From Chryseobacterium soldanellicola (lineage in GTDB: Bacteria > Bacteroidota > Bacteroidia > Flavobacteriales > Weeksellaceae): 64,000 nucleotides of DNA. Below the pieces are notes generated by a model. The model had not been told where the DNA came from. It saw only the letters and a list, made by a program, of their open reading frames with translations, and did no database searches. Positions 36,901 to 45,786 of this stretch are shown in pieces (position 1 is the stretch's first letter; the number at the start of each line of letters is the position of its first letter). Made by a program: the position numbers and the translations under genes. Where the stretch lies: contig NZ_FNKL01000002.1 of the NCBI RefSeq assembly GCF_900100115.1, positions 496,001 to 560,000 on the forward strand. The letters run 5' to 3'.

Positions 36901-37563
36901 GGAAGCAAAGGACATTTTCAAATTGGATAACTCAGGAAATCTCACTAAGATGGCTGATTCTAAAACAGATGTTATATACTCTGAAAAGAACTTTGACAAG
37001 AATGGAAAGTTGAAAGCTAAAAATGATGGCGGTGTAGAAATTGGTCCAAAAGGATTTATAGAAAAAAACTCTAAAACTGCTGATATAACCGTGCTAAGTA
37101 CCAACACTACTGAAAAGTATGATTACATCAATTTTGGAGCAAATGAAGGAACTGCTTTAAACTATTTTAAATATGTAGCAGATAACACCAATGTGGAGTT
37201 TAATGTTATAACAGAAAATAATACAACAATATCCGGCACTAATCATGCCCCTTCTTCGGTAACTCCGTTTGTTAATAGTATTGGTAATATTACATTATTT
37301 GGACATAATCATCCAGGAGAGAAAGCAAGTACAATTGAACCATCAGGATTTAATATAAGGATTTTAAATAGTCAAAAAAACATTATAGAATCAACACTTG
37401 GAAGATTTCAAGGTGACAGAAAAAATGCAGAGACTATGCCTGTAAAAGCCAATCGATTCATTTATGCTCCCCACTATTTAGATGGTCCAAAAACAATATT
37501 TTATAATGGTTCCACTGTAATTTCACCAATGAGAAACGGCTTTTCACCAAAATAATATTTGCT

Positions 37564-38067
37564 ATGAAAAATAATTTTTTTTATGTGCTTTTTTTATTAA
37601 TATTTATTCAATGTTCTAGTAATAAATTTAATAAAGACAATAATTTGTTAAAATTGGTTGATTTATTCACCCAAACTGAAGAAATAAATACTGATAAACA
37701 AGTCCTGTTAATCAGATTTAGTAAATTTTCTAATGAATCTAATTATTTAGTAGAATTAACAGCTTTTGATCCTCAAATGTATCTAGGTTTAAACAACACT
37801 GAAAAAGATTTAGGGACATATCAATACAAAAATTTAAATCTCTCTTTTACAGCTGAAGGGAATATAGATACAAAGTCTTTATTGGAAAAATTAAAGCAAG
37901 TTTCAACAACTGGATTTATTAATAAAAATGGGATTATTATGGATTATGATCCTGTAACTTGGAAGTTTTATGTAGATAAAAACTTCAATTATGTAGCTCC
38001 ATTTCATAGTACAAGTGACCAAATAACGTGGGATAAAAAAGTCAGAAATTATTTAAAATCTAAATGA
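37564..38067 (+). CDS. Putative lipoprotein immunity protein for the JAB-like tip
   Basis: The 167-residue product has a lipoprotein signal with lipobox FIQC (Cys17) and a soluble mature domain with no recognised family. It starts eight bases after the stop of orphan tip 3 and is the last gene of the Rhs locus. A membrane-anchored periplasmic protein is a plausible immunity factor, as for the metzincin tip. The call rests on position. Confidence 0.6.
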   Translation: MKNNFFYVLFLLIFIQCSSNKFNKDNNLLKLVDLFTQTEEINTDKQVLLIRFSKFSNESNYLVELTAFDPQMYLGLNNTEKDLGTYQYKNLNLSFTAEGNIDTKSLLEKLKQVSTTGFINKNGIIMDYDPVTWKFYVDKNFNYVAPFHSTSDQITWDKKVRNYLKSK

Positions 38068-38198
38068 TATGTTTGAGGAAATCTAGATGTAAAGATATTT
38101 TTAAGTTTAAAAAGCTTCTCAGCTAAAAATGACTTTAGAACAATAAAAATTAAGAAAAATTCATTCCTAAAAAAATCCTTTAAATTCAGAATATTGGA

Positions 38199-38894
38199 TT
38201 AAACATTCCAGAACTCTCTGTCTAAGCTTCTATATTGGATGGCTTCAGCAACGTGTTGTGAAAGGATATTTTCAGACTCTTCAAGATCGGCGATCGTCCT
38301 TGAAACTTTTAAAATCCTGTCATATGCTCTTGCTGAAAGATTTAATTTTTCCATAGCTAATTTGATGAGGTTAAAAGAAGTATCATCAAGCTCACAGAAT
38401 TTTTCCAGTTCGCGCGATCCCATTTGAGCGTTATAACTGATATTCAATTCATTATACCTTTCATTTTGTATCTCGCGGGCCGTTAAAACCCGCTTCCGGA
38501 TATCTTCACTTTTTTCACCTTTTCTTTTCTCTGCAAGCTGTTCAAATTCAACCTTTTGCACCTCAACATGAATATCAATCCTGTCTAAAAGCGGGCCCGA
38601 AAGTTTATTCATATAACGCTGCATTTCAAAAACCGATGAGGTGTTATTCGGATCATCAGGGAAATAACCGCTAGGACTCGGGTTCATTGAAGCCACCAAC
38701 ATAAAGCTGGAAGGATAATTTACCGTAAAACGGGCTCTTGAAATCGTTACTTCACGGTCTTCCAGAGGCTGTCTCATCACTTCTAAAACGGTTCTTTTAA
38801 ACTCCGGCATTTCATCTAAAAACAAAACTCCGTTGTGAGCAAGAGAAATTTCTCCCGGCTGTGGGTAACTTCCGCCACCAACCAAAGCGACATC
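38199..38894 (-). pseudogene. comM: comM (yifB) C-terminal fragment, separated by an insertion
   Basis: The fragment encodes about 231 residues: DVALVGGGSYPQPGEISLAHNGVLFLDEMPEFKRTVLEVMRQPLED in frame (Walker B LFLDE), the arginine-finger region (GPLLDRIDIHVEVQ) and the C-terminal Mg-chelatase-like helical domain (LSARAYDRILKVSRTIADLEES). ComM is a hexameric helicase that drives branch migration when transformed DNA is integrated. The frame is cut off from its N-terminal part by about 1.05 kb. An internal ATG at 38885 could start a fragment lacking Walker A, which would be inactive. Confidence 0.93.
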
Positions 38895-39945
38895 TGTTGC
38901 TTTCTTGAATGAGGGGGCAAATTTTAATGTTTATGTTGTTCAATAATTCTTCGAAGCTCTTGTAGGTCACTGGGGTCTTCTAATCTATGAATCATTCTAT
39001 GGCAATTAGCACATAATACCGTGAAATCTTTTCTGGCATCAAGCTCTATCTTCTCCCCAGTTAATGTGGAAATAGGATTTAAGTGGTGGGCTTCAATGTA
39101 ATTTTTTCCAATTTCACCGTATCTTGATTCTAAATCTACATCACATGCTTTACAAATATATCCTTGAATTTCTTTTACTTTCTTTGATAATTTATAATTT
39201 CTCTCAATTCTTTTATGAAATCTGAATTTATTTAAATTTTCAAAGTCTTTGAATTCAAGCTCTTCTTGACCATCATCTGAGTTATTTAAAGGGATATTGT
39301 CATTAATATAAATTTGTTGATAAATTATTAAAATATTCTTGAGGTCCTTTTGTAACTCTTCATCGGAAGGCAGATTATCAGAAGAATAAAACTTAGAAAC
39401 TATGTTTCCAGCCTGATATAAGCTTGGTAATCTATTATTCGTTTTCTCATTTCTCTTTAAAATTATTTTTTCTGCATTAAATCCAAAAAAGTCTTCTATT
39501 TGTGAAGCATAATCCTCTGCTTTAAATCTTAGAATTTGTTTTGTGTCACGTTTATATTTTTCCTGAATTTTAGTTACACCCTGATTCAAAGAAAGATAAA
39601 CACCTGACATATCATCTCTGAATAAGAAGACTGGATAATAGCCAGTTTGAGGAGAATCAGTAACCAGTAAATCAAAAACTGCAACCCAAGGTACATTTGC
39701 CCAGTTACCTGCTCCATATGACCCTTTAACTAAATACCTGTCAGGTTCAGCAATAATATCAATTATTATGTTAGGCAAATCACTTTTTATCTTTCTTGTA
39801 ACTTCATGGCCGTTATCACCATAAAATGGTATATAATTACTCAAAATTTCCAGTAAATTCTCTCTCATGTTTATTATTTAGTTAACAAAAAAACAAAAAA
39901 TAAAATTAATTAACATCACATTTATAATGGAGCTCAAACTAAATC
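38895..39945 (-). mobile_element. Insertion carrying one MrcB_N-HNH gene, precisely inside comM
   Basis: Reading the minus strand, comM proceeds ...CACACGATTTCTGAT (ending at 39946) and resumes with GTCGCTTTGGTT at 38891. Deleting the block between restores HHTISD-VALVGGG in frame and a 511-residue ComM. GAT is present at both edges, so a 3-bp target duplication is possible. No terminal inverted repeat, transposase or integrase is visible. The inserted DNA is almost entirely the single endonuclease gene. Confidence 0.85.
38924..39868 (-). CDS. MrcB_N (DUF3578)-HNH endonuclease, putative modification-dependent (type IV) restriction enzyme
   Basis: The 314-residue protein has an N-terminal domain (about 15-125) with GSYGAGNWANVPWVAVFD and GYYPVFLFRDDMSGVYLSLNQG, the pattern of the McrB N-terminal DNA-recognition domain (DUF3578), known to read modified cytosine in McrBC. 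The C-terminal HNH nuclease (about 235-314) has CKAC (Cys239, 242), EAHHLNPIS (His261-262) and LCANCHRMIH (Cys286, Cys289, His290). This fusion is typical of single-gene modification-dependent restriction enzymes, here inferred to cut phage or foreign DNA with modified bases. It is the sole cargo inside comM, in the same orientation as comM. A homing role is the main alternative. Confidence 0.85.
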   Translation of the reverse strand: MRENLLEILSNYIPFYGDNGHEVTRKIKSDLPNIIIDIIAEPDRYLVKGSYGAGNWANVPWVAVFDLLVTDSPQTGYYPVFLFRDDMSGVYLSLNQGVTKIQEKYKRDTKQILRFKAEDYASQIEDFFGFNAEKIILKRNEKTNNRLPSLYQAGNIVSKFYSSDNLPSDEELQKDLKNILIIYQQIYINDNIPLNNSDDGQEELEFKDFENLNKFRFHKRIERNYKLSKKVKEIQGYICKACDVDLESRYGEIGKNYIEAHHLNPISTLTGEKIELDARKDFTVLCANCHRMIHRLEDPSDLQELRRIIEQHKH

Positions 39946-40788
39946 ATCAGAAATCGTGTGGTGTGGCGATCTGAAAGGGCGAACTGTCATTAACGAAGTT
40001 TCAGTTCCCATTTTTCCTGCAACGGAATGTATTTTCGTGGTTTCCAAGGCTTCTTTCAAGGTTAAAGGCGGCAAAATACTCGGAACTCTTTTAGCCAGCA
40101 TCGTTTTCCCGCTTCCGGGAGGCCCGATGAGAATAATGTTGTGACCGCCAGCTGCAGCGACTTCCATTGCTCTTTTTGCAGTTTCCTGGCCTTTAACTTC
40201 GGAAAAATCAAACGGAAAATCATTAATCTTTTCCTGAAATTCTTTCCTGGTATCTATAATTACTTTTTGCAGAGGTTTTCCTTCATTAAAAAAATCAATT
40301 ACTTCTTTGATGTTTTCAACCCCATACACATCAAGATTATTAACAATTGCAGCTTCGCGCGTATTTTGTTTTGGTAAAATAATTCCTTTAAAACCTTCTT
40401 CACGAGCCTGGATTGCGATCGGGAGAACACCTTTGATCGGTTGCAGGCTACCATCCAGGGATAATTCGCCCATAATAATATATTCGTGAACATTTTCCGC
40501 TAAAATCTGATCCGATGCGGCTAAAATCCCAATTGCAATGCTTAAATCATAAGCTGCGCCTTCTTTTCTGAGATCCGCGGGAGCCATATTGATGGTTATT
40601 TTTTTCCCGGGAATTTTAAATCCTACATTTTTCAAGGCAGCAGAAATCCTGTAGCTGCTTTCCTTAATGGCATTATCGGGTAAGCCCACGAGGTGGTACC
40701 CTACTCCACCCGTGTCTATATTTACTTCAATGGTAATTGTCTGGGCTGCAACTCCGAAAATTGCGCTTCCATAAACTTTGATCAGCAT
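39943..40788 (-). pseudogene. comM: comM (yifB) N-terminal fragment, separated by an insertion
   Basis: The fragment encodes the N-terminal Lon-like fold domain ([22 protein letters not shown] ... [20 protein letters not shown]) and the first half of the AAA+ domain with Walker A ([10 protein letters not shown]), ending [10 protein letters not shown] at 39946. Beyond it the frame runs into the insert and stops after three foreign codons at 39934. The 281 residues plus the 230 of the other part give 511, the normal ComM length. The fragment lacks Walker B and so should not hydrolyse ATP. Confidence 0.93.
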
Positions 40789-40914
40789 GATTGTGTTTTG
40801 CCGTAAAAATAATTAATATTTTATTTACGAAATGCCGGAATTTAATTCATAATATTTTGCAATAATCCTTTCAAAATGCAATATTTTAATATTTAGAGTA
40901 AAATTCAAGACAAC

Positions 40915-40943
40915 AAAAAATGGCGCAAAATAAATTTTGCGCC
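40915..40943 (-). terminator. Terminator of the 41.0-42.0 kb T9SS gene
   Basis: GGCGCAAAAT (40922-40931) pairs with ATTTTGCGCC (40934-40943). On the minus strand a T run follows, downstream of the T9SS gene. Confidence 0.75.
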
Positions 40944-40996
40944 TCCATAACCATTACTGAAAAAACTAACTAAATCCTCAAGGACTTATGATCACA

Positions 40997-41959
40997 TTAT
41001 TTTTTAATAAATTTATTTTTATAGATTTTCCCGTCTGAGCTTTTGGATGCAATAACATAAGTTCCCGGAACTAAAGCACTTACATCAATAGCCTGATTGT
41101 ATTTATGTTCTCTTTTTTGAAGAACAAGCCTTCCCGACATATCGATGATCGAAATTTCAGGGTAGCTTTTATCAGATTCTCTTCCGATATAAATGAATTG
41201 CGAAGTCGGGTTCGGATAAATGCTCAAATTATTTTCCTTCGGTTTTGTCTCGCCTGTCGCAAGATTACAGAAGCTCCAGTTTCCAAAATTCAATTTAATA
41301 AAGGCAAAATCCCCCAACATTTCACATTGATCCGGACAATATTCCGTACAAGCATAGAAACCGTATTGCCCAGACTGGCTCGCAACATAAGAGTCTCCGG
41401 TTGCCCCTGGAATGATGCAGGGTTCTGTAGGTGACGGCGGGTTGCTGCCTGGCACACAGCTAAACCACGTATGAGTTCCGTAAACCAATGGGAATCCGTC
41501 ATTTAACTGTACCGTCGCTCCTTCACAAACATTGTATTCTCCATTCACTTCTTCGTAAGTTCCGGGTGTAAAGTCAGCCATCAGAAACGGAAGCCCGTAA
41601 ACATATCCATCAGCAAGAATAGGTGCACTTTCAGCTTCACAACCACCCTGAGTAACAGCTACTTTAAAGTAATACAGCATATCATTTACCCCATCAATCG
41701 TTAAGCTCTGAGAAGTCGCTCCAGGAATGGCCACCCACGGATTATTATTGGGCGTCTGCCAATCCCATTGTTGCCTGTACCATTGGTATGTCGTGTAACT
41801 CTGTGTTGTGGAAAGAATTTCAGATTCGCTGTTACAAAAAACGACTTCATTAGCAAACATGGTTCCGAGTCTCGGGCTCGTAATTGTCGGTGTACATTGA
41901 GCTTTTAAATTGAAAAAGCCTAATAATAAAAATGTTAAAAAAATTAGTTTTAATTTCAT
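40997..41959 (-). CDS. T9SS type A sorting-domain protein, Ig-like
   Basis: The 320-residue product has a signal peptide (to LKAQ at residue 20), a Cys-containing beta-rich region with the pattern TYQWYRQQ ... IPGATSQSLTIDGV (Ig-/PKD-like repeats) and a T9SS type A sorting domain from about residue 245 (LSIYPNPTSQFIYIG ... GTYVIASKSSDGKIYKNKFIKK). It is exported to the cell surface or medium by T9SS; the function is unknown. It has its own terminator and is not obviously part of an operon. Confidence 0.85.
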   Translation of the reverse strand: MKLKLIFLTFLLLGFFNLKAQCTPTITSPRLGTMFANEVVFCNSESEILSTTQSYTTYQWYRQQWDWQTPNNNPWVAIPGATSQSLTIDGVNDMLYYFKVAVTQGGCEAESAPILADGYVYGLPFLMADFTPGTYEEVNGEYNVCEGATVQLNDGFPLVYGTHTWFSCVPGSNPPSPTEPCIIPGATGDSYVASQSGQYGFYACTEYCPDQCEMLGDFAFIKLNFGNWSFCNLATGETKPKENNLSIYPNPTSQFIYIGRESDKSYPEISIIDMSGRLVLQKREHKYNQAIDVSALVPGTYVIASKSSDGKIYKNKFIKK

Positions 41960-42089
41960 ATGTATATAATTTAAATAGTTGATTTGATGTTTATTATATT
42001 GTTTAATAATCAGAAATAGAAAAAATATTTCCTTAAGACCTATAAAAAATAAGCCTCGCTGTTTTCTGATATTTATATTAATTTATTTA

Positions 42090-43454
42090 CTAATCGATCA
42101 ATATTCTGACCCCGAATTTGACATTAAAATTGAATGGTTTATCCTTATAAATCGTGTTCAACGAGCTGTTATCCTTAAAATGATATCCTACGCCCGGTTC
42201 TGCATACACTCCAATTTTATCAACAACTTTAAATTGTACACCCAAAGCACTATTCACAGAGAATTGTACTGGCTTTTTATTTATATTTTCGGTTGTTTCT
42301 TCTTTTATTTCGTCGTTTACGATGTATTTTGTTTTAATATTTCCTGAAATTGCTTTTTCAGCCAATCCTCCAGCCGTCACGTATCCCGTAAACCGTTCTT
42401 TCTGAATAACATTATAATTGATCTGAACCGGAATTCCCACGTAATGAACTGTCTGGTCGTTTTTTATAAAATCAGAAGTGCTTCCGGATTGAAGCTCCGT
42501 TGACAGTTTGGTATAATTTATCCCCGTTCCGATTCCCCATTTTTTATTTTTCCCTAAATTCCTATAAACGGAAAGTCCGAAGGTGACAGGAATTTTATAC
42601 CTGATTCGCGCATCAATTTCTTTGTCCTGATTCGCCAAAAGAATAGCCATCAAAGGATCGTCTTCATATCCTGCGATCCAGATTTCATCGCTGATGCTCA
42701 TTGTAGCCCCATTTAAGGTGGCATATCCCGGGAATTGTGTTGCGGAATTTTGAGAAGCGCTTCCCGTCAGCATACTCAGCATCCAGGATTTTTTCGGAAT
42801 ATTTTTCGCTAATTTTTTCTTTTCGCTTATTATTTTTTCTTCTCTGGAAATAAGTCCGCCGATTTCTTTTAATTCATTAATTGATTCATTATTATTAATT
42901 GAATTTCCCTGATTTGCAGCTTCCTCTTCTTGTTTAAATAAGCTTGTATTGAATTGATTTTCAAATAAATTACTCTTTTCCAGATTTAAAATTTCCTCTA
43001 AATCTTTATGTATGATATTTGAAAAAACAGAATTTTCCGGAACAGAATTTTTTTCTGCAATATTTGGATTTAATTCGTGAACAATTTCAATATGTTTTTT
43101 ACTCTTTTCTTTCGAAATAATAGTATCAATTTGATTGTCTGAGGAATTCCTACTCTCTTTTTTACTTGAATTTACTGCGGTTTGGGAAGCTTCCTTTTCG
43201 TGATACCGTTGCAATAATTCCCTTCCGCCAATGAAGAAAACAGCAATCGCAGCAGCAACGCCTCCAACTTTATACCATAAATTTTTGTACCCGGCTTTAT
43301 TCTGAGCTTTCAGATCATTTCCAGGAACAATAATGGTGTTTTCCTCTTCTTTATTGAATAATTCATCCCTGATATCATCCCACAATCCGTCCGGAACATC
43401 TTCTGTATGATCTTCCATTTTATTGCGCACATTATTCAGCCACTGATTACTCAT
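42090..43454 (-). CDS. Sigma-factor partner: cytoplasmic N-terminus, one TM helix, C-terminal barrel-like domain
   Basis: From ATG 43454 the product is 454 residues. The N-terminus (MSNQWLNNVRNKMEDHTEDVPDGLWDDIRDELF) resembles the cytosolic part of anti-sigma-like proteins found next to ECF sigma genes in Bacteroidota. A single membrane helix follows (about 62-80, GGVAAAIAVFFIGG), then a charged linker of about 180 residues, then strands of an outer-membrane beta-barrel-like domain to the end. The gene overlaps the sigma gene by eight bases. Anti-sigma function is inferred from position. The longer frame from 43547 lies within the sigma gene and is not used. Confidence 0.75.
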   Translation of the reverse strand: MSNQWLNNVRNKMEDHTEDVPDGLWDDIRDELFNKEEENTIIVPGNDLKAQNKAGYKNLWYKVGGVAAAIAVFFIGGRELLQRYHEKEASQTAVNSSKKESRNSSDNQIDTIISKEKSKKHIEIVHELNPNIAEKNSVPENSVFSNIIHKDLEEILNLEKSNLFENQFNTSLFKQEEEAANQGNSINNNESINELKEIGGLISREEKIISEKKKLAKNIPKKSWMLSMLTGSASQNSATQFPGYATLNGATMSISDEIWIAGYEDDPLMAILLANQDKEIDARIRYKIPVTFGLSVYRNLGKNKKWGIGTGINYTKLSTELQSGSTSDFIKNDQTVHYVGIPVQINYNVIQKERFTGYVTAGGLAEKAISGNIKTKYIVNDEIKEETTENINKKPVQFSVNSALGVQFKVVDKIGVYAEPGVGYHFKDNSSLNTIYKDKPFNFNVKFGVRILID

Positions 43455-44013
43455 ATTGCGCTGTTTTTGACATTTTATATTCTTTAATTTTCTGAACAAG
43501 CATAGCTTTAGCTCTATGAAATTGTGAGGCAGAAGAATTTTCTGCAATTCCTAAAATTTCCGCAATCTCCTTATGACTTTTATCCTCAAACACAAAAAGA
43601 TTGAAAACTGTTCTATAACCTTCCGGAAGCGAGCGAATCATTTTCATAATCGCCGCCTGCGGAATTTCTTCCAGATTGGGCTCTTCTTCTTCCACAATAT
43701 CGGGCAATTCAGAATCATTTATAATCAATTTAAAATCAGAGTTCTGCTTTATGTACTTCAATGATTCATTGACTACAATTCTGCTCATCCAGGCCCTCAG
43801 AGAACCATTTCCTCTGTATTCAAAAGCATCAATCGATCGAAACATTTTAATAAAGCTGTTTTGCAGCACATCATGCACATCTTCCCTTTCGATAATATAC
43901 CGCGAGCAAACATAAGTAAGGTTCCCGGAGTAGGCTTCGAAAAGCTCCTTCCAGGCAGTTTCTTCCTTTGACAGAAGACGGTTGATCAAAATCTGCTCCT
44001 TACTTAATTCCAT
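43447..44013 (-). CDS. ECF-type RNA polymerase sigma factor
   Basis: The 188-residue protein has sigma region 2 (WKELFEAYSGNLTYVCSRYIIEREDVHDVLQNSFIKMFRSIDAFEYRG) and region 4 (RSLPEGYRTVFNLFVFEDKSHKEIAEILGIAENSSASQFHRAKAML), the normal ECF set without region 1 or 3. It should direct RNA polymerase to a small regulon, probably envelope-related. The eight-base overlap with the downstream membrane protein gene suggests that the latter controls it. Confidence 0.93.
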   Translation of the reverse strand: MELSKEQILINRLLSKEETAWKELFEAYSGNLTYVCSRYIIEREDVHDVLQNSFIKMFRSIDAFEYRGNGSLRAWMSRIVVNESLKYIKQNSDFKLIINDSELPDIVEEEEPNLEEIPQAAIMKMIRSLPEGYRTVFNLFVFEDKSHKEIAEILGIAENSSASQFHRAKAMLVQKIKEYKMSKTAQYE

Positions 44014-44104
44014 TTATCCTTACACTGAGGTGTTACTTAACATAATAACTGCAAAAATAGGTTGCCTTTTTTCAAAGCACAACCTATCATGACCAATAAA
44101 TATT

Positions 44105-44677
44105 TTAATATTTTAAACAATACGGGAAATCATATTTAATTATTTCAAAAGGGGTTAAAATTATTCCGTCTACTGTTATTTTTTCTGCCACCAGACCAAA
44201 TCTCAAAGACCAGTCCTGTCCCACAAATAAGCCTTTCTGTTTGGCGGCCAATGTTACTACAGTGGTTTTATTTGTGCCGTTTACAGGGATTTGCAGGGTT
44301 AAGGTTTTCGGCTCAAAACTCAATTCCACGACATTGTTATTTGTATTAATCTTTGAGGTATAATCGAGCTTATATTCTACTTTTCCGATCGCTGTTACTG
44401 CAGCTTCAACCTTTGCGGGATCCTGTACCACCGCTTTTACAATTTCTTTGATCGGGAATTCCTTAAATGTAATCACCGTATCTTTTGCTGTAAAGTCAAT
44501 GATTTTTTCTGTTCCCGTATTTCCCTGCGACGTTACCAATTTTGCTCTGTAGCTCCCGTTTACATCCGTCAGCTTTACGGGAATCATCTCATAATCGTCA
44601 TTACACGAGATCAGCGTAAATCCTGCAAACATCACCAAAACAGCTACAAAAGCTTTAAGTACCATTAATTTTTTCAT
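44105..44677 (-). CDS. DUF4840 domain-containing lipoprotein
   Basis: The 190-residue product has a lipoprotein signal peptide with LISC (Cys25) and a beta-rich mature domain that matches DUF4840 (VNGSYRAKLVTSQGN ... VKLTDV; LTPFEIIKYDFPYCLKY at the end). The family is of unknown function, in the cell envelope of Bacteroidota. It lies downstream of the divergent region around 44.7 kb. Confidence 0.7.
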   Translation of the reverse strand: MKKLMVLKAFVAVLVMFAGFTLISCNDDYEMIPVKLTDVNGSYRAKLVTSQGNTGTEKIIDFTAKDTVITFKEFPIKEIVKAVVQDPAKVEAAVTAIGKVEYKLDYTSKINTNNNVVELSFEPKTLTLQIPVNGTNKTTVVTLAAKQKGLFVGQDWSLRFGLVAEKITVDGIILTPFEIIKYDFPYCLKY

Positions 44678-44877
44678 TTTCTAAATTTGTTCATTAAACA
44701 TTCATTATTTTGAGTACTCATTTATATAAATCCTCTTTTTGGAGAATCTTGCACCGAATTATCAAAAAATTTAAGAAAAATTCATAACTAATTGATTTTA
44801 AAACGAAAAAAATTCATTTAATTAAAAGCGTTTCCTGTTTTTTATTATTTTAATACATTTGTTAAAACATATTTGAA

Positions 44878-45387
44878 ATGAATTTCGAACAGATCAATTT
44901 ACACCTCAATGCTTATAAAGAGCATGATCAAATTATAGATGCGGCAGAATATTTAATTCGCTCATTTAATTTGGAGCATGAAAATTTTGCAGGTTTTGGA
45001 TTCAGACAGGAATTATCGCCAAATTCAATGCTTTTAACGGCCGAAGGTGAATTGGGACATCCACAAATGGTCATGATCCCTAAAAATATATTTGATTTTG
45101 ATCTGAATCTTGTCTTAAATATGGTCGCTCATGAAATGCTTCATGTAAGACAAAAAGCACCGGGAAATGTAATTGAAGATAAAAACGAAAGGGAATTTCA
45201 GGCATATTACGAGATGCTTTTTCATAAAGTTTTTCCACAAATTCCTGATGTTTCAAATTTTCACAGAAAATTTTTCGGAAATAAAGCTCTGGAATATTAC
45301 AGAAGAATGGGCGAAGGCTCCGGATTACAACAAAAATATGCAGAACAGAAAGCAGAAGTAGAACAATTAATTAACTCATTATCATGA
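44878..45387 (+). CDS. Small HExxH-containing putative metalloprotein
   Basis: The 169-residue cytoplasmic protein has VAHEMLHVRQ, an HExxH zinc-peptidase-like motif at residues 85-89, and a downstream NEREFQAYYE in which a Glu (about 104-106) could be the third ligand, as in gluzincin-type proteins. It is much smaller than typical peptidases, so activity is uncertain. The stop overlaps the start of the CsaA-like gene by four bases (ATGA). Confidence 0.65.
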   Translation: MNFEQINLHLNAYKEHDQIIDAAEYLIRSFNLEHENFAGFGFRQELSPNSMLLTAEGELGHPQMVMIPKNIFDFDLNLVLNMVAHEMLHVRQKAPGNVIEDKNEREFQAYYEMLFHKVFPQIPDVSNFHRKFFGNKALEYYRRMGEGSGLQQKYAEQKAEVEQLINSLS

Positions 45388-45731
45388 CAATAAAACCCGA
45401 AATCACTTGGGCAGATTTTGAAAAATTAGATATCCGAACAGGAACGATTATTTCCGTAAATGATTTTGAAAAAGCCAGAAATCCTTCTTATCAATTAGAA
45501 ATAGATTTTGGAGATTTAGGCATTAAAAAGTCTTCCGCACAGATCACTTCTCTTTATAAGAAAGAGGAATTAATAGGACAACAGATTTTAGCCGTGGTTA
45601 ATTTTCCCAAAAAACAAATTGCCAATTTCTTTAGTGAATGCTTAGTTTTGGGAGTCTATGGCGAAAATAAAAAAGACATTACCCTTTTAACCACCTCATT
45701 GCCTGCAAAAAACGGAATGCAGGTCGGCTAA
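45384..45731 (+). CDS. CsaA-like tRNA-binding domain protein
   Basis: The 115-residue protein is a single OB-fold tRNA-binding domain: TWADFEKLDIRTGTIISVNDFEKARNPSYQLEIDFG, ITSLYKKEELIGQQILAVVNFPKKQIANF and LVLGVYGENKKDITLLTTS. This is the CsaA family, proposed to be chaperone-like or tRNA-binding. It is coupled to the HExxH gene upstream. Confidence 0.9.
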   Translation: MTIKPEITWADFEKLDIRTGTIISVNDFEKARNPSYQLEIDFGDLGIKKSSAQITSLYKKEELIGQQILAVVNFPKKQIANFFSECLVLGVYGENKKDITLLTTSLPAKNGMQVG

Positions 45732-45786
45732 AATTTACCCGTTAAATTACACCTTATAAGGTTAAGATAATAAGAACAAAAGATAA

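Larger units (their letters stand above)
36605..37555 (+). pseudogene. Orphan Rhs tip 3: JAB-like toxin with longer core remnant
   Basis: This orphan keeps more of the Rhs core: in frame from 36605, after a TAG at 36602, it reads NNGSGAEVLEENNYYPFGLKHEGYNVLAG-like sequence through [12 protein letters not shown]. The matching region in the full gene starts near 32643; one T is missing at the junction. The first ATG is at 36758. Numbered from there, the tip has FGHNHPGEKASTIEPSGFN (His183, His185, Pro195-Ser196), resembling the JAMM/JAB metal-binding motif HxHP...PSxxD with Asn where Asp is usual. The family may be JAB-like toxin 1. No leader or signal is present. Confidence 0.7.

Noticed and set aside
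27331..38067. Type VI secretion island around the Rhs genes
   Set aside because: No Hcp, VgrG, PAAR or sheath gene is present, and both YD-repeat proteins have Sec signal peptides.
38895..39945. Intein or group I intron in comM
   Set aside because: The N-terminal comM frame stops after three foreign codons and the endonuclease has its own ATG and stop, so no in-frame intein exists. Intron core structure was not recognised.
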